The notes below the pieces were generated by a model. It saw only the letters and a list, made by a program, of their open reading frames with translations. It searched no databases and was not told where the DNA came from. Made by a program: the position numbers and the translations under genes. From Geomonas oryzae (GTDB taxonomy: Bacteria; Desulfobacterota; Desulfuromonadia; Geobacterales; Geobacteraceae), in the NCBI RefSeq assembly GCF_004117875.1, contig NZ_RAHW01000012.1:1-44895 (forward strand): a stretch of DNA of 44,895 bases, given 5' to 3'. Positions within the stretch are counted from its first letter, which is position 1. Every line of letters starts with the position of its first letter. Of the stretch, positions 34,730-44,821 are shown piece by piece.

Positions 34730-35659
34730 ATGCGCCTTCTCCCCCTGGCCGTTATCCTTCTTTCGTCCCTGCTCTGCCGGCAGGCGTTCGCCGGGACGAA
34801 GAGCGTCACTTACTTCACCGACGGAGCCCGGGTGGAGCAGGAAGTGGGTGCCCCCGGCGGCTACGCGGAGGTGCCTCTTCCCGAGAGCTTTGCCCCCGGC
34901 TCGCTCAGGGTGAAGGCCCCCGGCGGGACGGTACTGCGGGTCGAGCTGGTGACGGCCGAAAAGGACCGGCGCCGCTCCGGAGAACTGGCACGGCTCAAGG
35001 AGCGCAGGGGCGAGCTGCTCGACCGGATGGCCGCACTGGACCGGCGCGAGGAGATCTTCAGCGCAGCGGCGAAGTCGCAAAGCGGCAAGGCGCCGCGCAG
35101 GACCAAGGCGAACCCCGATCCGGTGGCCGCCCTGCAGCAGGGTACCGACTTCGCCTTGAGCCAGATGGAGGCGGTCTTGCGCAGCAAGCGCAAATGCCGC
35201 TCGGCCCTCGACGCGCTGGAGCGGGAGATCGCGACCGCCGGCAAGGGGGTGGCCTCGGCGCGCATCTGGGTGGTCGGGAGCAGGGCGCGGGTTTCCTACC
35301 TTGTGCGGGATGAGCGCTGGACTCCAAGCTACGACCTCCGCCTTTCCGGCGAGGGACGCGGCGAGCTTTTGATGCATGCGAAGCTCCCCCCGCGCGAGAA
35401 AGGGGTGCAGTGCTTCGTGTCGCGCGGCAGTGCGGCGCAACCGATGGCCGCGGAAACGGTGCGGGGTGACTTTCCGGTCCTCGCACGTTACCCGCTCGCT
35501 GTCACCGCGACCGGCGACAGGCCGACGGCACGCTTCACCTTCGCCGCAGTCGAGGCCGGCCTCCCCCCGGGGGAAGCCTCGCTCTACTGGAGCGGCGAGT
35601 ACTTGGGTAGTGCCCCGTTCCCAGGGGGAGGGGGCACCGAGTTCACCCTGGACCGGTAG
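34730..35659 (+). CDS. Exported DUF4140/DUF4139-like protein, short form
   Basis: This 309-residue protein has a signal peptide (about 1-21), a DUF4140-like N-terminal domain (VTYFTDGARVEQEV...VKAPGGTVLRVELV), a coiled coil at about 80-170, and a DUF4139-like start (VSYLVRDERWTPSYDLRLSGEG). Full-length mucoidy-inhibitor-like proteins of this type are longer (500 residues or so), so this one may be a shortened version. The function is unknown. Confidence 0.6.
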   Translation: MRLLPLAVILLSSLLCRQAFAGTKSVTYFTDGARVEQEVGAPGGYAEVPLPESFAPGSLRVKAPGGTVLRVELVTAEKDRRRSGELARLKERRGELLDRMAALDRREEIFSAAAKSQSGKAPRRTKANPDPVAALQQGTDFALSQMEAVLRSKRKCRSALDALEREIATAGKGVASARIWVVGSRARVSYLVRDERWTPSYDLRLSGEGRGELLMHAKLPPREKGVQCFVSRGSAAQPMAAETVRGDFPVLARYPLAVTATGDRPTARFTFAAVEAGLPPGEASLYWSGEYLGSAPFPGGGGTEFTLDR

Positions 35660-35745
35660 CGAAGGCTCTTGCCTTTGCATGATTAAGATGCTATAAGGAA
35701 GCGGCTTTTTGCCATGAATTGATATTCCCACCAAAAGGAGGAGAT

Positions 35746-37029
35746 ATGACCGCAACATCTTCAGATTTCGTCAAAGCGCTTGAAGTCGGGCGTCCCCCCA
35801 ACGTAGCGAAACTCTTCCCCAATTCAAAAGCACTGCTGGTAAGCGGCAAGGTCATCGACCGCGCCATGAACGCCAAGGGACACGCCCTGGCCCTGGCCGC
35901 CAACGGCCGCAACCACTTCGTCATCCGCGGCGTGCTCGCAGCAGCCCAGAAGGCCAACGCAGCCGTCATCATCGAGATCGCCAAGAGCGAAGGCGGACAG
36001 AAGGCCTACTGCCCGGTCAACTACTGGAACATGGCGCGTCAGGTCGACGCGGTGGCCAACGAGCTCGGCATCACCATCCCGGTCGCCATCCATGCCGACC
36101 ACTACGGCATCAAGGGGGAGGGGGACGTGAAGTCCGCCAAGGTCGAGATCCCGAGCATGTTCGACGCCGGCATCACCTCCATCGCCATCGACGCCTCGCA
36201 CCTGCCGGACGAGGAGAACCTCCTTGCCAACCTCGAGCTGAACGGCGTGATCCCGGCCTGGGCCGGTCTCGAGACCGAGGTAGGCGAGATCAAGGGTAAG
36301 GAGGGGCTCTCCACCGTCCCCGAGGCGCTCTTCCTGATCCGCGGCCTGAACGCCCATGACATCTTCCCGGACTGGATCGCGCTCAACAACGGCACCACGC
36401 ACGGCATCGAGGCATCCGACGCCGGCATCCAGGTCGAGCTTACCGCCGAGATCCACGAGGCGATCAAGGCCTACGGCGTGAACGGCGCACAGCACGGCAC
36501 CTCGGGCAACAGCTACGACAGGCTGCGCCAGATCGCACAGAACACCCGCACCACCAAGGCCAACGTCGCCACGGCGCTGCAGTTCGTTTCCTGGGGCCTC
36601 GAGGTGAACGAGTACGGCAACGCCAACCTCGACGCGAACGGCAACTTCATCAAGGTGAAGGGCGAGGGGATGAGCGAGGAGCTCTGGGCCGAGATGGTCG
36701 CCTTCGCCGAGTCCAAGGGGTGGAAGAAGGGGGACTACAAGAACCTGAACCTCCCGTTCGAGAACAAGCTCCTGGCTCAGACGAAGGAAGTGCGCGAGCG
36801 GATGTGCAAGAGGGTGGAGGACTTCGCCTACAACCTCATCGCCAACGTCTTCAATGCGGCCGACACCGCTCCGCTTGCCATCGAAGCCATCATCAAGGCC
36901 GGTTCCTACGATCTCGGCCCGAAAGGGAAGCGCATCGAGAACCCGGCGGAGTGGACCAAGGAGCAGCTTCCCAAGCAGGCCAAGGGGCTCTCGCGCGACA
37001 AGGGGCCCGAGGGTAACTTCGAGGACTAG
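35746..37029 (+). CDS. Class II fructose-bisphosphate aldolase
   Basis: This 427-residue enzyme cleaves fructose 1,6-bisphosphate to two triose phosphates. The class II zinc site shows as AIHADHYG (about 113-120) and GAQHGTSGNSYDRL; the first His-Asp pair and a later His are present. It is longer than the E. coli-type FbaA (about 360) and fits the long type found in Geobacter. AAGGAGGAG lies 3-5 bp before the ATG at 35746. A terminator follows directly. Confidence 0.92.
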   Translation: MTATSSDFVKALEVGRPPNVAKLFPNSKALLVSGKVIDRAMNAKGHALALAANGRNHFVIRGVLAAAQKANAAVIIEIAKSEGGQKAYCPVNYWNMARQVDAVANELGITIPVAIHADHYGIKGEGDVKSAKVEIPSMFDAGITSIAIDASHLPDEENLLANLELNGVIPAWAGLETEVGEIKGKEGLSTVPEALFLIRGLNAHDIFPDWIALNNGTTHGIEASDAGIQVELTAEIHEAIKAYGVNGAQHGTSGNSYDRLRQIAQNTRTTKANVATALQFVSWGLEVNEYGNANLDANGNFIKVKGEGMSEELWAEMVAFAESKGWKKGDYKNLNLPFENKLLAQTKEVRERMCKRVEDFAYNLIANVFNAADTAPLAIEAIIKAGSYDLGPKGKRIENPAEWTKEQLPKQAKGLSRDKGPEGNFED

Positions 37030-37051
37030 CAGCATACAGCAGGCAAAAAAG

Positions 37052-37074
37052 AGGGGGCCAAGCGCCCCCTTTTT
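37052..37074 (+). terminator. Intrinsic terminator after the aldolase gene
   Basis: Stem AGGGGGC (37052-37058) / GCCCCCT (37064-37070), loop caagc, T tract, six A before the stem. Confidence 0.9.
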
Positions 37075-37098
37075 CCGCCGGCTGACCGAAAGGGGAAC

Positions 37099-37476
37099 AT
37101 GATGAACGACAGGCGTAACTTTTCGCGGGTTGATTTCAGGGTTTCGGCGCTCTTGCAGGCGGAAGGCGTCGCCATAAAGGGCGAAGTGACCGACATCAGC
37201 CTGCACGGGCTGTACATGGAGACCGAGGAGAAGATCCCGGTCGGTTCTCCCGTTGAGGTCACCATCTATCTATCCTCGGCCGCCGAGCCGATCGTCATCA
37301 ACGTGAAGGGGACCGTTGCCCGTCTCGTTCCAGGCGGCATCGGCTGTGCGTTCGACAAGATGGACGTCGAATCCTTCGCCCACCTGCGCAGCATCATCTC
37401 CTACCAGGGGGGGGACGAATCCAAGGTCATGGCTGAGTTCTCGGAGTACATCGTCAAGAAGATGCACGATGAGTGA
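37099..37476 (+). CDS. PilZ-domain protein (c-di-GMP receptor)
   Basis: This 125-residue protein is a single PilZ domain, which binds cyclic di-GMP. The first motif is RRNFSR (residues 5-10, the RxxxR arginines) and the second is DISLHGLYM (the D/NxSxxG pattern), both near the start. Its target is unknown. The two ATG codons at 37099 and 37102 follow gaaaggggaac, so either may start it. Its last 8 bp overlap the HD gene. It opens a compact unit with the HD and Cas6-like genes. Confidence 0.92.
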   Translation: MMNDRRNFSRVDFRVSALLQAEGVAIKGEVTDISLHGLYMETEEKIPVGSPVEVTIYLSSAAEPIVINVKGTVARLVPGGIGCAFDKMDVESFAHLRSIISYQGGDESKVMAEFSEYIVKKMHDE

Positions 37477-38266
37477 TGAGGTGGCCCTTGCGGACCTCGC
37501 GCCGCTGCGCGACTGGTTCACCTCCTACTGTGACTCCTTTCGCACCGCCGACCCCGCGGTGCAGCGCAACTACGATCTGAAGCAGCAGCACACCGCCAAC
37601 GTCTGCCGCGATGCCCTCATCGTGGCGCAAGGGATGCCCCGGCGTTTCCTGGTTCTTGCCGAAGTTGCCGCCCTGTGCCACGACCTGGGGCGCTTCCCGC
37701 AGTACCGTGACTACGGCACCTTCAAGGACAGCGAATCGCTGAACCACGCCCACCTCTCCGCGCAGATCATGAAGCGGCACGCACCACTGCATTTCCTTTC
37801 CGCTGAAGAGTTCTCCCACGTCGACACCGCGGTACGCATGCACAACGCCTTTCATGTCCCAACGGGACTCCATTCTGAGGCCGACGCCCTGCTGAGGCTT
37901 CTGCGCGACGCCGACAAGCTGGATATCTGGGGCATCTTCGTCGAATACTTCGACGCCCCCGAAGCAGAGCGCGCCTCGGCGGCGGGACTCGGCTTTCCCG
38001 ACCTGCCAGGCTGCTCCCCCGAGCCGCTTGCCGCCGTCACGGCCGGGCACATGGTTCAGCTCTCCACCCTGAAGAGTCTCAACGATTTCAAACTGCTGCA
38101 GGTCTCCTGGATCTACGACATCAACTACCTGAAGGCGCTGCGACTGGTCAGCGAGCGCGGCATCCTGGACCACTTTGCCGCCATGCTCCCGGATGAGCGT
38201 CCGGTCCGCGAGGTCCTGGCGCAGGTGCGGGAGCATCTTGAGCGCAGGCTCGAGGCGGAAGGGTAG
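37469..38266 (+). CDS. HD-domain phosphohydrolase
   Basis: This 265-residue protein has a complete HD metal site: His41 (HTANVCRDA), His71-Asp72 (LCHDLGRFPQYRDYG) and a later Asp in LRDADKLDIWG. Such enzymes hydrolyse phosphate esters of nucleotides or nucleic acids; the substrate is unknown. The ATG at 37469 overlaps the PilZ stop by 8 bp, and the Cas6-like gene begins 8 bp after it. Confidence 0.85.
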   Translation: MSDEVALADLAPLRDWFTSYCDSFRTADPAVQRNYDLKQQHTANVCRDALIVAQGMPRRFLVLAEVAALCHDLGRFPQYRDYGTFKDSESLNHAHLSAQIMKRHAPLHFLSAEEFSHVDTAVRMHNAFHVPTGLHSEADALLRLLRDADKLDIWGIFVEYFDAPEAERASAAGLGFPDLPGCSPEPLAAVTAGHMVQLSTLKSLNDFKLLQVSWIYDINYLKALRLVSERGILDHFAAMLPDERPVREVLAQVREHLERRLEAEG

Positions 38267-38274
38267 GGGGGCGC

Positions 38275-39150
38275 TTGGAACTGCACTACGCGAGACTCTG
38301 GTTCAGCTTCGTCCTCAGGGACGACATCGCCGATCCCTACGCCTTTTTCGCCGGCCGTGCCGAGTTCGAAGACGCCTTTCGCAGGGCCCTCTCCTGCAAA
38401 AGGGGGGACTGCCGGGGGTGTGCCGCCCTTGCGCACTGCGCCTTCCCGGCCACCTTCGGGCAAGAGATAGCGAAGGACCCGGAGGCGGTGCGTCGCCATC
38501 AGAAGCCGCCGCTTCCGTTCATCTTCCGGTTCCCGGTTTTGCCCCCCCGCCCCAATGCGGGTGCTGCCTGCGAGCTGTCCCTTACGTTGGTGGGGAGTGC
38601 GGTGCAGCATTTTGCCGTCTACCTTGCCGCGGTCCGCTTTCTCATGGAGGCCAGGCGTGCGACCGTGACCTCGGTGCAAGCCGAGTCTCCCGGCGGGGCG
38701 CGCAGCGCGGTGGCGGTACAGGATCACCCCGAACTGCCGCTACTTGGCTCGCTCGACCCGGACATGGCCGGGCCGCTGTCGACCGAGGCACTCTCCCTTC
38801 GCTTCCTGACGCCGCTAAAGCTCGTCCAGGACGGCCGCCTGCTCAAAAACTACACCTTCGCGCATCTCGCCCGCTCGCTCATGCGCAGGGTCTCCTCCCT
38901 GGCCTACCACTACGAGGGCACCGAGCCCGATCTCGACTACCGGTGGCTTTCCCGGTGCAGCGAAGACATCCGGACCGTCACGTCCGACTGCCGCTTCGTC
39001 TCGTGGAACGGCCGTCCCGCCGGCATCGTCGGGGTGGCGCGGTTTCAGGGGGACCTGGAGCCCTTCCATCTTCTCCTGCAGCTTGGCGTCGCCACCCACC
39101 TCGGAAAAGGCGCCCCGTTCGGCTTCGGCAGCTATCGCCTGGAGCCCTAA
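38275..39150 (+). CDS. Orphan Cas6-like endoribonuclease
   Basis: This 291-residue protein resembles the Cas6 group with the RAMP-type C-terminal domain. It has FLTPLKL near 177-183, YHYEG near 211, and the glycine-rich end HLGKGAPFGFGSYRLEP (275-291), which in Cas6 binds crRNA. An N-terminal cluster of four Cys (41, 46, 49, 55) is seen in this subgroup. Cas6 normally cuts pre-crRNA. No CRISPR array or other cas gene lies in the window, so the RNA target is open. The start is TTG, with a GGGGGG run 4 bp upstream. It is 8 bp after the HD gene. Confidence 0.75.
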   Translation: MELHYARLWFSFVLRDDIADPYAFFAGRAEFEDAFRRALSCKRGDCRGCAALAHCAFPATFGQEIAKDPEAVRRHQKPPLPFIFRFPVLPPRPNAGAACELSLTLVGSAVQHFAVYLAAVRFLMEARRATVTSVQAESPGGARSAVAVQDHPELPLLGSLDPDMAGPLSTEALSLRFLTPLKLVQDGRLLKNYTFAHLARSLMRRVSSLAYHYEGTEPDLDYRWLSRCSEDIRTVTSDCRFVSWNGRPAGIVGVARFQGDLEPFHLLLQLGVATHLGKGAPFGFGSYRLEP

Positions 39151-39222
39151 CCCGGACGGCCTCCTGCAACTCCTGTCACGCACCCGCTCTTCCTTTCCTC
39201 ATCACGCTGAAAGATTAAAAAC

Positions 39223-39250
39223 TTGTAATGCCTGCCGGCTTGGCTAGAAT
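39223..39250 (+). promoter_or_regulatory. Sigma70-type promoter for the FtsH-like gene
   Basis: TTGTAA (39223-39228), 16 bp, TAGAAT (39245-39250), about 45 bp before the ATG at 39295. Confidence 0.5.
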
Positions 39251-39294
39251 ACCCTGGTGCCGTTTTACCCCCCCCCTGAGTACAGGAGCCGGTC

Positions 39295-41193
39295 ATGGCC
39301 CAGTCCTTTTGGAGACCGCTGCTGATCACCGCACTGTTCGTGCTCTTGCTGGACCTCTTTTACGGGGCGATGGTGAAGCAGACGGCTGAGCGCGGGGTCG
39401 AGATCACCTACAGCAGGTTCAGGCAGGAACTCTCCGCCAACAACGTGACGAAGCTGACCCTCAGGGGGAGGAGTGCTAAGGGGCAGTTCCGCACTCCCAT
39501 CTCGGTTCCGGCTACCGCTGTCGAGGAAAAGGGGAAGATGGTCAGTGCCGCGGCCTTCAGCACCACCCTCCCTTCCATGGAGGACCCAAGCCTTCTTCCG
39601 GAGCTGAGCGCGCGGCGGGTCGACGTGGACGTCGTGTCGACCGAGAGCTCCGCCTTCGGCTCCATAATTCTCTACCTGCTCCCCTGGGCGATCATCATCG
39701 GGGTTTGGCTTTTCGTCATGAGGGGGATGCGGAAACAGGGGCCGACCGGCATGATGGGAGGCTTTGCCCGCTCCGGAGCGAAGGCCTACACCTCGGAGCG
39801 TATCGACGTGACCTTCGCCGACGTGGCCGGCATGGAGGAGGCGAAGCAGGAGTTGCGCGAGGTGGTCGAGTACCTGAAGGACCCGCGGAAGTTCCAGCAG
39901 ATCGGCGGGAAGGTGCCCAAGGGGGTGCTGCTCGTAGGTCCTCCGGGGACGGGGAAGACCCTGCTTGCCCGGGCGGTGGCGGGGGAGGCGGGGGTTCCCT
40001 TCTTTTCCATATCCGCCTCGGCTTTCATCGAGATGTTCGTGGGCGTGGGCGCAAGCCGCGTGCGCGACCTCTTCGCCGGTGCACGGAAGATGCTCCCCAG
40101 CATCATCTTCATCGACGAACTGGACGCGGTGGGCAGAAGCCGCGGCGCAGGTTTCGGCGGCGGGCACGACGAGCGTGAACAGACCCTGAACCAGCTTTTG
40201 TCGGAGATGGACGGTTTCGACCCGCACACCGAGGTCGTGGTGATCGCCGCCACCAACCGCCCCGACGTCCTCGACCCGGCCCTGCTGCGCCCCGGGCGCT
40301 TCGACCGCAACGTCGTGATAGAACGTCCGGACTGGCGCGACCGTGAGAAGATCCTGAAGGTGCACACCCGGAAGGTGCCGCTCACCCCGGACGTCGATCT
40401 CGCCATCATCGCGAAGGGGACCCCCGGTATGACCGGCGCCGACCTTGAGGGGCTCGTCAACGAGGCCGCCATCCTGGCGGCACGGGACAACAAACAGGTC
40501 GTAGGGCTCGAGGAGCTCGAGCGCGCCAAGGATAAGATCCTGATGGGAGGGGAGCGGCGCATGGTGATCTCTGAAGAGGAAAAAAGGATCACAGCGTACC
40601 ACGAGGCAGGGCATGCCCTCGTTGCCAGGTTGCTGCCGAGTACGGATCCGGTGCACAAGGTGACCATCCTGCCGAGAGGGCGGGCTCTGGGCGTCACCCA
40701 GCAACTCCCCGAGGACGATCGGTACCACTACCCGCGCGCGTACCTGGTGAACCGGCTCTGCGTCGCTTTGGGGGGGAGGGTCGCCGAGCGGATCGTCTTT
40801 CACGACGTCTCGTCCGGCGCGCAAAGCGACCTGAAGCACGTGACCGAGCTGGCGGAAAAGATGGTCTGCCAATGGGGGATGAGCGAAAAGATCGGGGCGA
40901 TGACCTTCCCGCGCGGGGAGGAGCATCCGTTTTTGGGGATGAAGCTGGCCGAGGAGAAGACCTTTTCAGAAGAGATGGCCTGGCTTATCGATCAGGAGAT
41001 CGCGGCATTGATTCGTGCCGCTGAAGGTAAGTCGATGGAGTTGGTAACGGCAAATCGCAGCAAACTGGACGCGTTGGCGCTGGCCCTTCTGGATGAGGAG
41101 ACCCTCGATGGCCGACGTGTGGATGAGATCCTGGCCGCAGACGCCTTCAGCGGGGACTTGACGGTTGGCCCGTCACAAAAGCCCCTGGCTTAA
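39295..41193 (+). CDS. FtsH-type membrane AAA metalloprotease
   Basis: This 632-residue protease degrades membrane and soluble proteins. It has a first membrane helix (about 8-24), an exported domain of about 100 residues, a second helix (about 120-138), and a AAA module with Walker A GPPGTGKT at 215-222, [11 protein letters not shown] and [20 protein letters not shown]. The zinc protease domain has HEAGH at 436-440. FtsH genes are usually next to tilS/hpt; this one is not, so it may be a second copy in the genome, which would need the full genome to confirm. Confidence 0.94.
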   Translation: MAQSFWRPLLITALFVLLLDLFYGAMVKQTAERGVEITYSRFRQELSANNVTKLTLRGRSAKGQFRTPISVPATAVEEKGKMVSAAAFSTTLPSMEDPSLLPELSARRVDVDVVSTESSAFGSIILYLLPWAIIIGVWLFVMRGMRKQGPTGMMGGFARSGAKAYTSERIDVTFADVAGMEEAKQELREVVEYLKDPRKFQQIGGKVPKGVLLVGPPGTGKTLLARAVAGEAGVPFFSISASAFIEMFVGVGASRVRDLFAGARKMLPSIIFIDELDAVGRSRGAGFGGGHDEREQTLNQLLSEMDGFDPHTEVVVIAATNRPDVLDPALLRPGRFDRNVVIERPDWRDREKILKVHTRKVPLTPDVDLAIIAKGTPGMTGADLEGLVNEAAILAARDNKQVVGLEELERAKDKILMGGERRMVISEEEKRITAYHEAGHALVARLLPSTDPVHKVTILPRGRALGVTQQLPEDDRYHYPRAYLVNRLCVALGGRVAERIVFHDVSSGAQSDLKHVTELAEKMVCQWGMSEKIGAMTFPRGEEHPFLGMKLAEEKTFSEEMAWLIDQEIAALIRAAEGKSMELVTANRSKLDALALALLDEETLDGRRVDEILAADAFSGDLTVGPSQKPLA

Positions 41194-41351
41194 TAAATGA
41201 TGATGTATCCCTTCCTGGTAGCGATCGCGGATATCTCAAGTGTGTCCTTGATCCGGAATGTCTCGCCATCCAAGGTAAAGACGTAGCCTTCACCATCAGG
41301 TACAGCCAGCTCCATCAAAGATTCGAACGATGCAGTCTTTATAGTTTCCAT
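41190..41351 (-). CDS. Possible small protein, opposing the FtsH gene end
   Basis: A 53-residue reading frame starts [15 protein letters not shown] and ends in [29 protein letters not shown], a beta-rich makeup that looks protein-like. It overlaps the FtsH stop by 4 bp on the other strand. No good ribosome site lies before it. GC content is lower than in the neighbours. It may be an unexpressed frame; I do not recognise it. Confidence 0.35.
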   Translation of the reverse strand: METIKTASFESLMELAVPDGEGYVFTLDGETFRIKDTLEISAIATRKGYIIIY

Positions 41352-41486
41352 GGCCGGCACTATATCATGTGTTGAAAGTGCGGTAAAGGCTTTGGAGGAT
41401 TGCATTGCATGTGAATTGTGTCATAGTAGTGTCTGCTCAAATTTCAGAAGGATTCTGAGCGTTTATTCAATGCAATGGAGGTGTGG

Positions 41487-42974
41487 ATGGCGAGGAAGAG
41501 AAAAAGCGGGATACTGTTGCACCCGACGTCTTTGCCTGGACCGGGTGGCATAGGCTCCTTCGGTGACGAGGCAAAGCGGTTCGTTGATTTTCTCCACAAA
41601 GCAGGACAGTCCCTGTGGCAGATCCTTCCACTTGGTCCTACCGCGTACGGCAACTCTCCCTATTCGTGCTACTCGGCCTTCGCCGGAAATCCTCTGCTCA
41701 TAAACCTCGAGGCTCTTGAGGACGAGGGGGACCTGCTCCCCGGAGAGGCAAGACCGGAACTGGATTTCACCCGCGTCGATTACGGGGCGACCGAACTGTA
41801 CAAGTCGGCCAGGCTCAAGGAAGCTGCGGCACGCTTCTTTGCCGAGGCACCGCAAAAACGCAAGGAGGAATTCTGGCAATTCTGCGACAACACCTTCTGG
41901 CTGCACGACTATGCCCTTTTCATGGCACTGAAAGAACAGTTCAAAGAGGTGAGTTGGAAGGATTGGCCTGACGCACTGGCAAAGCGGGAGCCGGAAGCCC
42001 TTTCCACCTGGAGCGAAAAACTAGGAACTGCCATAGGTGAACAGAAATACCAGCAATGGCAATTCGCGCGCCAGTGGAAGCAGCTCAAAACGTACGCCAA
42101 CGTCCTCGGCATATCCATCGTGGGGGATCTCCCCATCTTCGTCGCCTACGACTCAGCCGATGTCTGGGCCAACCCGCACCTATTCCATCTGGATGAGAAA
42201 GGGATTCCCATTGTCGTAGCCGGTGTCCCCCCTGATTACTTCAGCAAGACCGGCCAACTCTGGGGTAACCCACTCTACAACTGGGACCGGATGGCCCAGG
42301 AGGGGTTCGGCTGGTGGATCGCACGCCTGCGTAACGATCTCTCCCTGTACGACATGGTCCGCATCGACCACTTCCGCGGTTTCGAGGCCTTTTGGGAGGT
42401 CCCGATGTGGGAGAAGACCGCGATCAACGGCCGTTGGGTCAAGGGACCGGGCGAGGCGCTCTTCCATGCCCTGAGAAACGCACTGGGGAGCCTTCCCATC
42501 ATCGCGGAAGACCTCGGCATCATAACGCCGGAAGTGGAGGCGTTGCGCGATCAGTTCGGATTTCCGGGCATGAAGATTCTGCAGTTCGCCTTCGGGTCCG
42601 GCCCGGAGAACCCGTATCTGCCGCACAACCACGTTCGCTCCTGCGTCGTCTACACCGGCACCCACGACAACGACACCACCACGGGGTGGTTTCACTCCTT
42701 GAAGGGTAAGGAGCAAAAGAACGTGCTGGCCTATTTCGATCGGGACGGCGCCGACATCGTGTGGCACATGGTGCGCTGCGCGCTCGCTTCCGTGGCAGAT
42801 TACGCCATCATACCGATGCAGGACCTGCTCGAGTTGCCGAGTACCGGGAGGATGAACGTGCCGGGTGTCGCGGGAGGCAACTGGAGTTGGAGGTGCCCGG
42901 CGGATGCCTTCACCGGAAAGCTTGCTACGAAGCTCTCGCGGGCTACCGAGCTGTACGGAAGGCTACCAGACTGA
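41487..42974 (+). CDS. malQ: 4-alpha-glucanotransferase (amylomaltase)
   Basis: This 495-residue GH77 enzyme transfers alpha-1,4-glucan segments in glycogen or maltodextrin use. Motifs are LLHPTSLPGPGGIGS, GPTAYGNSPYSCYSAFAGNP, LPIFVAYDSADVWANP, VRIDHFRGFEAFWEVP (catalytic Asp), IAEDLGIITPEV (acid-base Glu) and TGTHDNDTTTGWF. The ATG at 41487 is preferred, since GGAGG is 5 bp upstream; the ATG at 41475 has none. It stands between the FtsH-like and sulfhydrylase genes with no functional link. Confidence 0.95.
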   Translation: MARKRKSGILLHPTSLPGPGGIGSFGDEAKRFVDFLHKAGQSLWQILPLGPTAYGNSPYSCYSAFAGNPLLINLEALEDEGDLLPGEARPELDFTRVDYGATELYKSARLKEAAARFFAEAPQKRKEEFWQFCDNTFWLHDYALFMALKEQFKEVSWKDWPDALAKREPEALSTWSEKLGTAIGEQKYQQWQFARQWKQLKTYANVLGISIVGDLPIFVAYDSADVWANPHLFHLDEKGIPIVVAGVPPDYFSKTGQLWGNPLYNWDRMAQEGFGWWIARLRNDLSLYDMVRIDHFRGFEAFWEVPMWEKTAINGRWVKGPGEALFHALRNALGSLPIIAEDLGIITPEVEALRDQFGFPGMKILQFAFGSGPENPYLPHNHVRSCVVYTGTHDNDTTTGWFHSLKGKEQKNVLAYFDRDGADIVWHMVRCALASVADYAIIPMQDLLELPSTGRMNVPGVAGGNWSWRCPADAFTGKLATKLSRATELYGRLPD

Positions 42975-43001
42975 AATGGTGGAGTTTTAATTCCAAAATT
43001 A

Positions 43002-43030
43002 TTGACAAAGAGGGTGAAGTTTCGTTATAG
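43002..43030 (+). promoter_or_regulatory. Sigma70-type promoter of the sulfhydrylase gene
   Basis: TTGACA (43002-43007), 17 bp, TTATAG (43025-43030), leaving a leader of about 45 nt. No S-box or other SAM riboswitch was seen in this short leader. Confidence 0.65.
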
Positions 43031-43035
43031 AGTAA

Positions 43036-44370
<1,335 letters not shown>

Positions 44371-44405
44371 GTAAGCAGGCATAATAAGTAGCCATAGCAG
44401 TAAAG

Positions 44406-44440
44406 CCAAGGGCGATGCGCAAGCATCGCCCTTGGTCGTT
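44406..44440 (+). terminator. Terminator after the sulfhydrylase gene
   Basis: Perfect 13-bp stem CCAAGGGCGATGC (44406-44418) / GCATCGCCCTTGG (44423-44435) with a GCAA tetraloop. The tail (tcgttt) is a short T tract. Confidence 0.8.
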
Positions 44441-44532
44441 TGGGGGGCGCGGTCCACAAGGGCCACAAGGTGATTGCGCGCGAGCAATTGTTATAGCTTA
44501 AGCCTGTTGAGAAAAAACTAACAACAAACCCG

Positions 44533-44561
44533 TTGACGGGCAGGGGGGCATTTGTTATAAC
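44533..44561 (+). promoter_or_regulatory. rRNA operon promoter P1
   Basis: TTGACG (44533-44538), 17 bp, TATAAC (44556-44561). An A-rich stretch (gagaaaaaactaacaacaaa) lies just upstream, as in UP elements. Confidence 0.7.
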
Positions 44562-44615
44562 CACCCTCCGCTGACGCACGAGACACTTTCGAGCCAGCGG
44601 CCGACGAAAAAAGCA

Positions 44616-44644
44616 TTGACAGCCGAAACGGCCTTTGCTATAAA
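44616..44644 (+). promoter_or_regulatory. rRNA operon promoter P2
   Basis: Consensus TTGACA (44616-44621), 17 bp, TATAAA (44639-44644). Preceded by gacgaaaaaagca. This is the strongest of the three cores. Confidence 0.8.
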
Positions 44645-44754
44645 GTTGGACTTCGCAGCAACGACGTTCTCTTCAACCGAATATTTGAGCCGGCAGTCAC
44701 CGCAGGAAAGTTGCGACGGCGGCGAATCTGAGAAAGATTTAAGAAAAGAAAGTC

Positions 44755-44783
44755 TTGACAGGTTGGAGCGGTTCAGGTAGGGT
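44755..44783 (+). promoter_or_regulatory. rRNA operon promoter P3
   Basis: TTGACA (44755-44760), 17 bp, TAGGGT (44778-44783), with A-rich upstream sequence (aagaaaagaaag). The -10 is weaker than that of P2. Confidence 0.55.
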
Positions 44784-44809
44784 GCTGAGTCTGTCGCAAA
44801 CGGCGGCTT

Positions 44810-44821
44810 GGTCTTTGAAAA
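44810..44821 (+). promoter_or_regulatory. boxA-like antitermination site of the rRNA leader
   Basis: GGTCTTTGAAAA resembles the NusB/S10-binding boxA (GYTCTTTAANA). Followed by actaaatag, it is the usual pre-16S leader in this group. The 16S gene itself lies beyond the window; the last 74 bp are its leader. Confidence 0.7.

Noticed and set aside
37000..39300. CRISPR array near the Cas6-like gene
   Set aside because: No regularly spaced direct repeats were seen in any intergenic gap of the window.
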